NCBI GenBank assembly: GCA_021203665.1
Contig: JAJQAT010000048.1
Location: 1-22,571 of the forward strand
Origin: Bacillota bacterium
Lineage (GTDB): Bacteria > Bacillota > Clostridia > UBA1381
Direction: 5' to 3'
DNA: 22,571 nt
How positions within the stretch are numbered: position 1 is the stretch's first letter; the number at the start of each line of letters is the position of its first letter. Of the stretch, positions 7,960-15,832 are shown piece by piece. A model generated the notes under the pieces. That model was not told where the DNA came from. It saw nothing but the letters and a program-made list of their open reading frames with translations, and ran no database searches. Made by a program: the position numbers and the translations under genes.

Positions 7960-9020
7960 AAATCAACATCTCCAATCATTTTTTCAATTTCAAGCATCAG
8001 CTCGTCAATGATTTTATCCTCGGGAACCTTTTTTATAATTTCACCCTTTTTGAAGATAAGTCCCTCGCCCTTTCCTCCGGCGATTCCTATATCCGCCTCG
8101 CGCGCCTCGCCCGGACCGTTTACCGCACAGCCCATAACGGCTATTTTTATCGGCTTTTTTATATTCGCGGCGCGTCTTTCGACCTCATTGGCAATGGGGA
8201 TCAAATCAATCTGAGTTCTTCCGCAGGTGGGACAGGACACTATTTCCGCGCCCGTTTTCCGCAGTCCCAAAACCCTTTGTATATCATAGGCGGTATAGAT
8301 TTCCTCAACCGGATTTGCGGTAAGCGATACGCGCATTGTGTCGCCTATTCCCTCCGCAAGCAGAGCGCCTATTCCGATCGAGGATTTTATTGTCCCGCTT
8401 TTTAGTGTCCCCGCCTCGGTAACTCCTATATGAAGCGGTATATCCGATATTTCATTGAATTTTCTGTACGCGTCAAGCATTTTAGGCACATCGGAAATTT
8501 TTATCGACACAACTATATCGGAAAAATTCAGCTCATCAAGTATGGCGATATGTCCCATAGCACTTTCGACAAGCGCGTCCGCGGTTACGCCGCCGTACTT
8601 TTCCAACAGGCTTTTTTCGAGCGAGCCGCCGTTCACTCCAATTCTTATCGGAATTTGCCTTGATTTCGCCATTTCAACGACCTGCTTTACTCTGTCGGTG
8701 TCGCCGATATTTCCCGGATTTATCCGCACCTTGTCCGCGCCGTTTTTCATACATTCCAAAGCAAGTCTGTAATCAAAATGAATATCAACCACAAGCGGTA
8801 TATGAATTTGCTTTTTTATATCCTCCACCGCCCGCGCCGCATCCATATCCGGAACGGCTACTCGAATTATTTCACAGCCGGCGTTTTCAAGCTCGTGTAT
8901 TTGACTTACCGTTGATTTTACATCGCGTGTGTCGGTATTGCACATCGACTGTATAGCAATCGGATTATCGCCGCCGATTTTCACGCCGCCTATATTTACA
9001 ACTCTTTTTTTCTTTCTCAC
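7956..9020 (-). CDS. ispG: (E)-4-hydroxy-3-methylbut-2-enyl-diphosphate synthase (flavodoxin-type MEP pathway enzyme)
   Basis: Iron-sulfur enzyme of the MEP isoprenoid pathway that reductively opens methylerythritol cyclodiphosphate to HMBPP. The [4Fe-4S] ligands are Cys263 and Cys266 (CPTCGR), Cys298 (MGCAVNGPGE) and Glu305. These have the same spacing as E. coli Cys270/273/305 and Glu312. The TIM-barrel N domain begins VVNIGGVKIGGDNP and IQSMCNTDTRD. It is the short bacterial form. I prefer the GTG at 9020 (354 residues) because GGGGTGAT lies 4 bases ahead of it. The alternative GTG at 9029, which overlaps the rseP stop as GTGA, has no site of its own. Dxr of the same pathway is two genes upstream in the same operon. 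Confidence 0.95.
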   Translation of the reverse strand: MRKKKRVVNIGGVKIGGDNPIAIQSMCNTDTRDVKSTVSQIHELENAGCEIIRVAVPDMDAARAVEDIKKQIHIPLVVDIHFDYRLALECMKNGADKVRINPGNIGDTDRVKQVVEMAKSRQIPIRIGVNGGSLEKSLLEKYGGVTADALVESAMGHIAILDELNFSDIVVSIKISDVPKMLDAYRKFNEISDIPLHIGVTEAGTLKSGTIKSSIGIGALLAEGIGDTMRVSLTANPVEEIYTAYDIQRVLGLRKTGAEIVSCPTCGRTQIDLIPIANEVERRAANIKKPIKIAVMGCAVNGPGEAREADIGIAGGKGEGLIFKKGEIIKKVPEDKIIDELMLEIEKMIGDVDF

Positions 9021-9025
9021 TAATA

Positions 9026-10177
9026 TCACCCCAACAATCTGACAATATCGTTAAACGACACAAACACAATAAATAACAGCAGCAAAAGCATTCCTACCGC
9101 GTGTACTATGCCCTCTTTATCCGGCGGTATCGGCTTTCTCCTTACCATTTCAATAAGGACAAACAATATTCGTCCGCCGTCAAGAGCGGGTATCGGCAGG
9201 AGATTAAAAATACCGAGATTTATTGTCAAAAGCGCTACCAAATTAAGCACGTTAAGCAGACTGTAGCTGCCGGAATTGACCGCGCTGTTTACCTCGCTGA
9301 CTATTCCGACGGGACCCGACATCTGGTCAACGCCTATTTTGCCCGTTATCATCTGCCATAATGACTGATACACAAGCTTTACGACAAATTTTGTGTAATT
9401 AAGAGCCTCGCCCCATACATTAACGATATTAATATACTTCGCCTGCGGCGTAAATCCGATTATATATCTTGTTACCGTTTCGGATTGTCCCACAAGCGCG
9501 TCGTCCTTTGGATTTGCATCGGAATATTCAACAAATTGTCCCGTTGTGTATCTGTTTATCGAGCTGTCAACCTGTATGCCGTTTTCGCCGTAGGTGTATT
9601 TTATAATCTGCTCCGTCGGTTTAAACGTAAATTCTATTTTTTCGCCGTCTCTTTTGACTGTGACGGTTGCCTCCTCATCCTTTTGAAAGCTTTGCGTGTA
9701 AAGGGTTATATCGTTATAAAAATTAACGTGCTTGCCGTTAATCTCCACTATCTCATCTCCGGACATTATTCCCGCGTCCTCAATATAGCTGTGCTCAACC
9801 ACCGTATCAACAACATTTGAGTTTACCGGCGATATTGACGGAACAATTATGAGAAAAAGCACAAATCCCAAAATGACATTAAAGGTTCCGCCTGCCAATA
9901 GCACAAGCAAACGCTTCCAAGGCTTTTGGTTTGTGAAAGCTCTCGGGTCTTTATTGTCCTTTTCGTCCTCGCCCTCAAATTTGCAGTAGCCGCCGAGCGG
10001 CAGCACTCTCACGGAATATTGTGTTTCGCCCTTTTTCTTTTTAAATATGGCGGGACCCATACCTACGGAAAACTCGTCAACCTTAAAATTGAGGAGTTTC
10101 GCAATTATAAAATGACCGAATTCGTGTAATGAAATCATTACAAGAAACATTACTATTGATACAATCGCAGTTACCAA
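9026..10177 (-). CDS. rseP: RseP/YluC-type membrane zinc metalloprotease (site-2 protease, M50)
   Basis: Integral membrane protease that cuts substrates within the membrane, for example anti-sigma factors and leftover signal peptides. The zinc motif HEFGH is at 18-22 in the first membrane segment, and the third ligand is in the ALDGGR motif (Asp333) near the C terminus. A PDZ domain spans about 122-190. Membrane segments lie at about 4-28, 90-113, 305-325 and 357-378. The 383-residue length is typical. The TTG at 10177 is one base past the dxr stop and has GGGAGAG 6 bases upstream. The position after uppS-cdsA-dxr is the classic Firmicutes order. SpoIVFB, the sporulation M50 protease, is shorter and lacks this PDZ, so this is not it. 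Confidence 0.93.
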   Translation of the reverse strand: MVTAIVSIVMFLVMISLHEFGHFIIAKLLNFKVDEFSVGMGPAIFKKKKGETQYSVRVLPLGGYCKFEGEDEKDNKDPRAFTNQKPWKRLLVLLAGGTFNVILGFVLFLIIVPSISPVNSNVVDTVVEHSYIEDAGIMSGDEIVEINGKHVNFYNDITLYTQSFQKDEEATVTVKRDGEKIEFTFKPTEQIIKYTYGENGIQVDSSINRYTTGQFVEYSDANPKDDALVGQSETVTRYIIGFTPQAKYINIVNVWGEALNYTKFVVKLVYQSLWQMITGKIGVDQMSGPVGIVSEVNSAVNSGSYSLLNVLNLVALLTINLGIFNLLPIPALDGGRILFVLIEMVRRKPIPPDKEGIVHAVGMLLLLLFIVFVSFNDIVRLLG

Positions 10178-10178
10178 A

Positions 10179-11336
10179 TTAAGCTCTCCCTTTCAATCCG
10201 TAAACGATTTCACGCGATAATCTATCCGTTTCAAATATATCCGAAACCGTCGGATTTTCAATGTTTTTAACCGTACTCATAGCCCTTGCGACAGCCTCTG
10301 AGATTTCAAGATACGATATTTTCCCTTTCAGGAACAAATCAACCGCCGCCTCGTCGGCACTGTTAAACACGGTCGGCTTTATTCCTCCGTTCCGCAATGC
10401 CTCAAACGCAAGGCGCAGCGCGAAAAACGTATCGGTGTCAGGCTCCTCAAAGGTAAGCGCGCCGTATTTAAGCAAATCAAGCTCGTTATTTTTCATCGGC
10501 AGTCTGTTAGGATACGTAAGCGCGTATTGTATCGGCAAACGCATATCCGGCGCGCCCATCTGTGCTATCACGCTGTTATCCGTAAACTCCACCATTGAAT
10601 GTACAACGCTTTGGCGATGCACCAGCACCTTAATATTTTCCGTGCCGAACAGCCATTTCGCCTCGATTACCTCCAAGCCCTTGTTGACAAGAGTTGAAGA
10701 ATCTATCGTTACCTTTGCGCCCATATTCCAGTTCGGGTGATTAAGCGCGGCGGCGGGAGTGATATTTTCCACTTCTCCGCGCTTTTTTCCGAAAAAAGGT
10801 CCTCCGGACGCCGTAAGCAGTATGTTTTTAATTTCTTTTCTGTCGCGGCAGCCTTGCAGCGACTGAAAGATTGCGCTGTGCTCGCTGTCCACCGGCAAAA
10901 TCGAAACGCCGTTTTCCTTTGCGAGATTCATTACAATATGACCGCCCGTTACAAGCGTTTCCTTATTTGCAAGGGCAATATTTTTCTTTGCCTTTATCGC
11001 CTCTATGGTAGGCTCAAGTCCCGAAATGCCGACAACCGCCGTCACAACCGTCTTTGCGCCGTCCGCCGTTGCCGCCTCGTCAAGTCCGTCCTTACCCGCT
11101 ACAACCTTTATATCGGTGTCGGCAAGCTTTATTTTTAAATCCTTTGCCTTTTCCTCGTCTGTAACGCATACCAGCTTGGGAGTAAACTCTCTCGCCTGCT
11201 TTTCAAGCAGGTCTATGTTGGAATGAGCGGACATTGCCTCTATGCTTATGCCCTTATATTCACGGGCGATTTCAAGAGTTTGAGTTCCGATTGAACCCGT
11301 GGAACCCAATACCGATATTCTATGTTCAAATTCCAT
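10179..11336 (-). CDS. dxr: 1-deoxy-D-xylulose 5-phosphate reductoisomerase
   Basis: First committed enzyme of the MEP pathway: NADPH-dependent rearrangement and reduction of DXP to 2-C-methylerythritol 4-phosphate. The NADPH loop GSTGSIG is at 11-17, and ALANKETLVTGG is near 121. The metal site is in LPVDSEHSAIFQ (Asp150, Glu152) with Glu222 in NKGLEVIEA. The flexible loop and phosphate region show ALNHPNWNMGAK, and MGAPDMRLPIQYALTYP is near 260. Length is 385 residues, normal for the family. The ATG lies 12 bases past the cdsA stop, behind an AAAGGGAAG sequence. Together with ispG and uppS it makes this operon an isoprenoid and undecaprenyl-carrier supply unit. Confidence 0.96.
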   Translation of the reverse strand: MEFEHRISVLGSTGSIGTQTLEIAREYKGISIEAMSAHSNIDLLEKQAREFTPKLVCVTDEEKAKDLKIKLADTDIKVVAGKDGLDEAATADGAKTVVTAVVGISGLEPTIEAIKAKKNIALANKETLVTGGHIVMNLAKENGVSILPVDSEHSAIFQSLQGCRDRKEIKNILLTASGGPFFGKKRGEVENITPAAALNHPNWNMGAKVTIDSSTLVNKGLEVIEAKWLFGTENIKVLVHRQSVVHSMVEFTDNSVIAQMGAPDMRLPIQYALTYPNRLPMKNNELDLLKYGALTFEEPDTDTFFALRLAFEALRNGGIKPTVFNSADEAAVDLFLKGKISYLEISEAVARAMSTVKNIENPTVSDIFETDRLSREIVYGLKGRA

Positions 11337-11348
11337 ATTTACTTCCCT

Positions 11349-12161
11349 TTATTTTATTATTCCCATTATCACAAATATGATAGGCGCGACAAAAATTACG
11401 CTGTCAAATCTGTCCATAAATCCGCCGTGACCCGGGAATATCCACCCGAAATCCTTTATATCCTCATCGCGCTTTATCGCCGACGCGGCAAGGTCGCCGA
11501 CCTGCGAAAATATACCGCCGACAGCGCCTATCAGCGCGCCGTACGCGGCGCATATCGGTAACCAATCGGAAATTGCGGAAAGCTCGGAACCTTGCAATTT
11601 CATAATGACGCACATATATATTATGCACACCGCCATTGAGCCTATCACGCCGCCTATTGAACCCTCCACGGTTTTGTTCGGACTGACGTGCGGTATAAGC
11701 TTATGCTTGCCGCACAGCCGACCGGTAAAGTATGCGAATGTATCGGTTGACCACGCGCTTATAAATATCAGCAGCATATATGCCGTGCCTTTGCTTTCCT
11801 TTGTAAGCCATATACAGCACATCGACACGACTATATACATAGTTATAAATCCGTTGGAAAGCACGGATTTATAACCCTTTTTGCTATGCTCAAGCACCAC
11901 CAGCACCATATATAACAATATCACCGCGACAAACGCGAGCGCGGCAAAGTCTTTTAGCGCGTATACGGCAGCCATAAGTATAGCTGCGGACACAAAGCCT
12001 ACGATTTTCATTGCCACATCGGCTTTTGTGGCGCTGTAGCACTCGTACAGCATCATAAGCACAACCGCCGCAAGAGCTATTGTAAACACAACGGGCGGTG
12101 CGAGCAGCAGAGCGGCAAATACCGCAAGTGCCACAACGGATGTAATTATTCTTGTTTTCAT
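11349..12161 (-). CDS. cdsA: phosphatidate cytidylyltransferase (CDP-diglyceride synthase)
   Basis: Membrane enzyme that makes CDP-diacylglycerol from phosphatidate and CTP, the branch point for phospholipid synthesis. It has 270 residues and is almost entirely hydrophobic, with about seven or eight membrane segments. The family signature is clear near the C terminus: GDLAASAIKRDEDIKDFG (222-239) leading to PGHGGFMDRFDS (243-254). SPNKTVEGSIGG (160-171) and WSTDTFAYFTGRLCGKHKL (137-155) supply other conserved residues. The ATG at 12161 has GGGGGTG 8 bases upstream, overlapping the end of uppS. It is the fourth gene of the operon. Confidence 0.95.
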   Translation of the reverse strand: MKTRIITSVVALAVFAALLLAPPVVFTIALAAVVLMMLYECYSATKADVAMKIVGFVSAAILMAAVYALKDFAALAFVAVILLYMVLVVLEHSKKGYKSVLSNGFITMYIVVSMCCIWLTKESKGTAYMLLIFISAWSTDTFAYFTGRLCGKHKLIPHVSPNKTVEGSIGGVIGSMAVCIIYMCVIMKLQGSELSAISDWLPICAAYGALIGAVGGIFSQVGDLAASAIKRDEDIKDFGWIFPGHGGFMDRFDSVIFVAPIIFVIMGIIK

Positions 12162-12164
12162 CTG

Positions 12165-12902
12165 TTAAACACCCCCAAATCTTCTTCCTCTGTTTTGAAA
12201 ATCTATAATCGCCTTGTGCAGGTCCGCGGGCTTGAAGTCGGGCCACAGCTTATTTGTAAACCACATTTCCGCATAGCTTACCTGCCACAGCATAAAATTG
12301 GACAGGCGCTGTTCGCCGCTGGTTCTTATAAGCAAATCAACATCGGGTTGATTTTTTGTGTAAAGATACTCGGAAAACAGCTTATCGTCTATATCATCCA
12401 CTGAGATTTTGCCGCTTTGCACGTCGGCGCAAGCTGACCTTGCCGCGCTTGCGATTTCCTCTCTGCCGCCGTAATTGAGAGCTATATTCATAACTATACC
12501 GGTATTTTTGCTTGTGAATTTCTCGGTTTTGTCTATCTGCTTACAGATTTCCTCCGACAGTCCCTCTCTTGAGCCTATCGCCCGTATAACCACATTTTCA
12601 CCCGAAAGCGTTTTTTCCGCGTTCCGAAGATAATCAAGCAGCAGCGACATAAGATAATCAACCTCATCCTTGGGTCTTTTCCAATTTTCCGTCGAAAAGG
12701 CGTAGACCGTTATATATTTTATTCCTATATTGTTTGCCTCGGTTATTATCTTTTTTAAGGATTCGGCTCCGGCACTGTGTCCCGCGCTCCTCGGAAGTCC
12801 GCGCCGCTTTGCCCATCTGCCGTTTCCGTCCATTATTATGCCGATATGCTCCGGCAGTCTTGACATATCTATCTCATGCTGTTTCTTCTTTGAAAAAAAC
12901 AT
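12165..12902 (-). CDS. uppS: isoprenyl transferase, undecaprenyl diphosphate synthase type
   Basis: cis-Prenyltransferase that extends farnesyl diphosphate with isopentenyl diphosphate to form the undecaprenyl carrier of cell-wall synthesis. Signatures are HIGIIMDGNGRWAKRRG (19-35, with Asp25 binding magnesium), GHSAGAESLK (41-50), YAFSTENWKRP (67-77) and RTSGEQRLSNF (193-203), with Glu212 following. The 245-residue length is normal. The ATG has GAGGG 7 bases upstream. A 79-base gap containing a strong hairpin separates it from frr, so its expression may be set separately from pyrH-frr. Confidence 0.95.
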   Translation of the reverse strand: MFFSKKKQHEIDMSRLPEHIGIIMDGNGRWAKRRGLPRSAGHSAGAESLKKIITEANNIGIKYITVYAFSTENWKRPKDEVDYLMSLLLDYLRNAEKTLSGENVVIRAIGSREGLSEEICKQIDKTEKFTSKNTGIVMNIALNYGGREEIASAARSACADVQSGKISVDDIDDKLFSEYLYTKNQPDVDLLIRTSGEQRLSNFMLWQVSYAEMWFTNKLWPDFKPADLHKAIIDFQNRGRRFGGV

Positions 12903-12927
12903 ATTGCATCCCTCGTATTAGCATAAT

Positions 12928-12961
12928 ACCGGCAGACAGTACAAAATTACTGTCTGCCGGT
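12928..12961 (-). other. 14-bp perfect hairpin in the frr-uppS gap
   Basis: ACCGGCAGACAGTA (12928-12941) pairs perfectly with TACTGTCTGCCGGT (12948-12961) around a 6-base loop. The hairpin starts about 20 bases past the frr stop. On the minus strand it is followed by ATTATGCTAATACGAGGG rather than a U run, and the uppS ribosome binding site begins about 10 bases beyond it. It is therefore a weak or Rho-independent-like terminator at best. It could instead be a stabilising 3' end for the pyrH-frr message, a processing site or a protein-binding palindrome. Confidence 0.75.
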
Positions 12962-12981
12962 TAATATAATTCGCAATTTAA

Positions 12982-13533
12982 TTAAACCTCAAGGATTTCC
13001 TTTTCCTTGTCCGCACAAATATTGTCGATTTCCTTTATATATTTGTCGGTAAGATTTTGAATATCCTTTTCCGCTTGCTTTTGGTCGTCCTCCGTCATTT
13101 CGCCGTTCTTCTTCTGTACCTTGAAGCTCTCCAAAGCGTCGCGTCTTACATTGCGGATTTGAACCTTTGCCTCCTCCGTGTATTTCTTTACGGTCTTAAC
13201 AAGCTCCTTTCTTCTCTCCTCGGTAAGAGGCGGGAAGTTAAGACGGATAACCTTTCCGTCATTCTGCGGCGCAATGCCTATATCGGACGCGTTTATAGCC
13301 TTTTCTATAGCCTTTAAAACGCTCGCGTCCCACGGCTGGATTACAAGCAGTCTTGCCTCGGGTGATGAAATCGAGCCCACCTGCTGTATCGGAGTCATCG
13401 TGCCGTAATAATCGATGGCAACCTTATCCAATACGGACGCGTTCGCGCGTCCCGCTCTGATTGTTTTAAGCTCGCTCGCGTAGCCGTTTATTCTCTTTTC
13501 CATTTTTGCTTCTATTTCCGGATATTTTCCCAT
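12982..13533 (-). CDS. frr: ribosome recycling factor
   Basis: Splits post-termination ribosomes together with EF-G. It has 183 residues, within the usual 182-187. Conserved stretches are TIRAGRANASVLD (24-36), DYYGTMTPIQQVGSIS (41-56), RLNFPPLTEERRKEL (97-111) and RNVRRDALESF (127-137). The C-terminal helix ends in KEIDNICADKEKEILEV. The ATG has a GGAGGAA site 7 bases upstream and lies 24 bases past the pyrH stop, so the two are co-transcribed, as in most bacteria. Confidence 0.97.
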   Translation of the reverse strand: MGKYPEIEAKMEKRINGYASELKTIRAGRANASVLDKVAIDYYGTMTPIQQVGSISSPEARLLVIQPWDASVLKAIEKAINASDIGIAPQNDGKVIRLNFPPLTEERRKELVKTVKKYTEEAKVQIRNVRRDALESFKVQKKNGEMTEDDQKQAEKDIQNLTDKYIKEIDNICADKEKEILEV

Positions 13534-13557
13534 TTTTTTATTCCTCCTATCGTTTAA

Positions 13558-14277
13558 TTAAAGCTTTCCGCTGTTATTTACAAGGGTTCCTATCTTGTCG
13601 CCCTTGACCGCTCTGACTATGTTTGCCGGATCGTTAAGTCCGAAAACGAGTATCGGCAAATTATTGTCGCGGCACATCGATGCCGCTGTGGAGTCCATTA
13701 CTCCGAGATTCTTTGAAAGTATATCGCTGAATGACAGTACATCGTATTTTTTCGCGTTCGGATTGATATTCGGGTCGCTGTCATACACAGCGTCCACCTT
13801 TTTGGCAAGAAGTATAATGTCCGCCTCTGTTTCGACCGCCCTGAGAGCCGCCGCCGTGTCTGTGGACATGAACGGATTTCCCGTTCCGCAGCCGAATATA
13901 ACCACCCTGCCCTTTTCAAGATGTCTTTCTGCCTTTCCTCTTATATAGGGCTCGGCAACCTGGCGCATTTCAATAGCCGTCTGAACTCTTGTGGGAACGT
14001 CGAGATTTTCAAGCGCGCTGCAAAGCGCAAGCGCGTTAATCGCCGTGGCAAGCATACCCATATGGTCGGCTCTTGTTCTGTCCATATTTTCACCGCTGCG
14101 TCCGCGCCATATATTGCCTCCGCCCACAACGATTGATACCTGCACTCCCATATCGGCAATCTTCTTAACATTCTCGCTTATATGAGCAAGAGTATCCTCG
14201 TCAAGTCCGAAACCGTTCGGTCCGGCAAGCGCCTCGCCGCTGATTTTTAAAAGCACTCTTTTGTACTTTGCTTTCAT
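13558..14277 (-). CDS. pyrH: UMP kinase
   Basis: Hexameric bacterial UMP kinase of the amino-acid-kinase fold, making UDP from UMP and ATP. It has 239 residues. Signatures are the N-terminal LLKISGEALAG (9-19), VVGGGNIWRGR (50-60), FGCGTGNPFMSTDTAAALRA (128-147) and LLAKKVDAVYDSDPN (156-170). The ATG has a perfect AGGAGG 9 bases upstream. It heads the nine-gene operon and is preceded by its own promoter. The rpsB-tsf pair often found just upstream in Firmicutes is replaced here by tgt. Confidence 0.97.
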   Translation of the reverse strand: MKAKYKRVLLKISGEALAGPNGFGLDEDTLAHISENVKKIADMGVQVSIVVGGGNIWRGRSGENMDRTRADHMGMLATAINALALCSALENLDVPTRVQTAIEMRQVAEPYIRGKAERHLEKGRVVIFGCGTGNPFMSTDTAAALRAVETEADIILLAKKVDAVYDSDPNINPNAKKYDVLSFSDILSKNLGVMDSTAASMCRDNNLPILVFGLNDPANIVRAVKGDKIGTLVNNSGKL

Positions 14278-14316
14278 ATACAGTATCCTCCTTCAAATTT
14301 GTTCATTGTTGTACTT

Positions 14317-14345
14317 ATTATACAGTATATTTCACAAAAATGCAA
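14317..14345 (-). promoter_or_regulatory. promoter of the pyrH-to-pepP operon
   Basis: On the minus strand a perfect TATAAT (14317-14322) is preceded, 17 bases upstream, by TTGCAT (14340-14345), a partial -35 match. Transcription should start near 14310, about 33 bases before the pyrH ATG. The gap between tgt and pyrH is AT-rich and shows no other signal apart from the weak hairpin at the tgt stop codon. Confidence 0.6.
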
Positions 14346-14369
14346 TATCGAATTGATATATTTACCATT

Positions 14370-14397
14370 AAAATTAACAACGGCTGAGTTTACAGCC
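14370..14397 (-). terminator. weak possible terminator of tgt
   Basis: GGCTG and CAGCC (14393-14397 and 14382-14386) form a 5-bp stem spanning the tgt stop codon. On the minus strand it is followed by GTTGTTAATTTT. The stem is short and the T run is broken, so some read-through into pyrH is likely. Confidence 0.3.
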
Positions 14398-15520
14398 TCC
14401 GCGCGAGCTTTTCCACATTATCCCTTCTGAATTGCTCAAAGCGGTCCTCCTCTATTGCCTTTCTTATACGCTCCATAAGCTCGTTGTAAAAATACAGATT
14501 GTGCAGAACCGAAAGACGCATCGCGAGCATCTCCTTTGCCTTAAAGAGATGTCTTATATATGCCCTTGAATAATTTCTGCACGTCGGACAGCCGCACTCC
14601 TCGTCTATCGGGCGCGTGTCAAGCTCGTACTTTTGGTTCATCAAATTCATCGTTCCGCTGCGCGTGAATATGAACGCGTGACGCGCGTTTCTCGACGCTA
14701 TAACGCAGTCGAAAAAGTCCACGCCCCTTGCCACGGATTCTATTATGTTCGACGGAGTTCCCACTCCCATGAGGTACCGCGGTCTGTCCGCCGGCGCGTA
14801 AGGAAGAGTAACGTCGAGAATGTGATACATTTCCTCGTGGCTCTCACCCACGGCAAGTCCGCCTATGGCATATCCCGGCAAATCAAGCTCCGCAATCCTT
14901 TTCATATGGTCGATTCTTATATCGTCATAGGTTCCGCCCTGATTTATTCCGAACAAAAGCTGATTTTTGTTTATCGTGTCGTCAAGCGAATTGAGTCTGT
15001 TCATTTCAGCCTTGCACCGTGCAAGCCAACGATATGTTCTGTCGCAGGAATCCTTTACATATTTATACGGCGCGGGATTTTCTATACACTCGTCAAACGC
15101 CATCGCAATCGTAGACGCGAGATTCGACTGTATTTGCATACTTTCCTCGGGTCCCATAAAAATTTTATGACCGTCAATATGCGAATTAAAGCTTACTCCC
15201 TCCTCGGTTATTTTGCGGAGTCCCGCCAGTGAAAACACCTGAAAGCCGCCGCTGTCGGTTAAAATGGGTCTGTCCCAATTCATAAACTTATGCAGTCCGC
15301 CCAGCTGCTTTATCACCTTGTCGCCCGGTCTTAAATGCAGATGATAGGTGTTCGACAGCTCAACCTGACAGCCCACCTCCTTTAAATCCATAGAGCTTAC
15401 CGCTCCCTTTATAGCGGCTATGGTGCCCACATTTTGAAAAACGGGCGTCTGCACTACGCCGTGCACCGTGTGAAATTCTCCGCGTCTCGCAAGACCGTCC
15501 GTGTGTAAAATTTTAAACAT
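14390..15520 (-). CDS. tgt: tRNA-guanine(34) transglycosylase (queuine tRNA-ribosyltransferase)
   Basis: Exchanges guanine at the wobble position of GUN-anticodon tRNAs for preQ1 or queuine. It has 376 residues and the TIM-barrel signatures: SNTYHLHLRPGD (56-67), TDSGGFQVFSL with acid/base Asp89, AFDEC (Asp143), GLAVGE (221-226) and the nucleophile Asp271 in DFFDCV. The zinc ligands Cys309, Cys311, Cys314 and His340 have the same 26-residue Cys-His spacing as Zymomonas Tgt. The loop after the nucleophile reads DCVIASRNARHAF where the common form is DCVLPTRNARNG. Together with GINQGGTYDD this marks a clostridial subfamily. GLAVG suggests preQ1-type binding by analogy, but some clostridial enzymes salvage other bases. 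The ATG has AAGGAG upstream. No preQ1 riboswitch is visible in the leader and no other queuosine gene is nearby. Confidence 0.94.
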   Translation of the reverse strand: MFKILHTDGLARRGEFHTVHGVVQTPVFQNVGTIAAIKGAVSSMDLKEVGCQVELSNTYHLHLRPGDKVIKQLGGLHKFMNWDRPILTDSGGFQVFSLAGLRKITEEGVSFNSHIDGHKIFMGPEESMQIQSNLASTIAMAFDECIENPAPYKYVKDSCDRTYRWLARCKAEMNRLNSLDDTINKNQLLFGINQGGTYDDIRIDHMKRIAELDLPGYAIGGLAVGESHEEMYHILDVTLPYAPADRPRYLMGVGTPSNIIESVARGVDFFDCVIASRNARHAFIFTRSGTMNLMNQKYELDTRPIDEECGCPTCRNYSRAYIRHLFKAKEMLAMRLSVLHNLYFYNELMERIRKAIEEDRFEQFRRDNVEKLARRL

Positions 15521-15594
15521 ATCTGTCTCCTTGTGTGATTTAAAAACCCGCTTTATTGAATGCCGGCGGCAATTTAAACCTTTTTCTTCCTTAC

Positions 15595-15623
15595 ATTATA
15601 CCGCCTATCGCGTCAAAAGGCAA
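15595..15623 (-). promoter_or_regulatory. promoter of tgt
   Basis: On the minus strand TTGCCT (15618-15623), 17 bases, then TATAAT (15595-15600). The leader is about 68 bases and contains a small CCGC/GCGG inverted repeat followed by GTTTTTAAA. This could be a minor attenuator, but it is weak. Confidence 0.6.
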
Positions 15624-15754
15624 TATATTTATCAGACTAATTTTCAAATTTTCCGTTTTTAAGCGTCCGCGCCTCTTGGCTTTTATTTTCGTTAAAATAG
15701 CTTTTTCAACAAAATACGACTGATTTTTTGATGTTTTATTACATTATTTTTTAC
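15624..15754. other. AT-rich spacer between divergent tgt and the large activase gene
   Basis: The whole gene-free stretch between the two start codons (15521-15834, 314 bases) holds the tgt leader and promoter on the left and the activase promoter and leader on the right. The middle part listed here is AT-rich with T-runs. I see no open reading frame with a ribosome binding site, no strong hairpin and no recognisable riboswitch in it. Confidence 0.5.
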
Positions 15755-15783
15755 TTGACTATTTTTATATAAAACTATATAAT
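15755..15783 (+). promoter_or_regulatory. near-consensus promoter of the large activase gene
   Basis: TTGACT (15755-15760), a 17-base spacer and a perfect TATAAT (15778-15783). The start of transcription should fall near 15790. A translation start at the GTG at 15787 would therefore leave essentially no leader, which supports the ATG at 15835. The strength of the match suggests steady, high-level transcription by the vegetative sigma factor. Confidence 0.8.
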
Positions 15784-15815
15784 AAAGTGAATAAGATTTA
15801 TTCCTGCTCTGATAC

Positions 15816-15832
15816 ATGTAAGGGGGTTACAT
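15816..15832 (+). promoter_or_regulatory. ribosome binding site presented in a small hairpin loop
   Basis: ATGTAA (15816-15821) and TTACAT (15827-15832) are perfect inverted repeats, and the 5 bases between them are GGGGG, the Shine-Dalgarno core of the large gene (ATG at 15835). The stem is AU-rich and only 6 bp long, so it may form only weakly. The arrangement could expose or mask the site, or could be chance. Confidence 0.35.

Noticed and set aside
11890..12246. 118-residue frame overlapping cdsA and uppS on the same strand
   Set aside because: It lies out of frame across two well-supported genes, has an Arg/Cys-rich low-quality translation and no site of its own.
15521..15594. preQ1 riboswitch in the tgt leader
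   Set aside because: The leader lacks the compact preQ1-I pseudoknot pattern. Only a weak CCGC/GCGG repeat followed by GTTTTTAAA is present.
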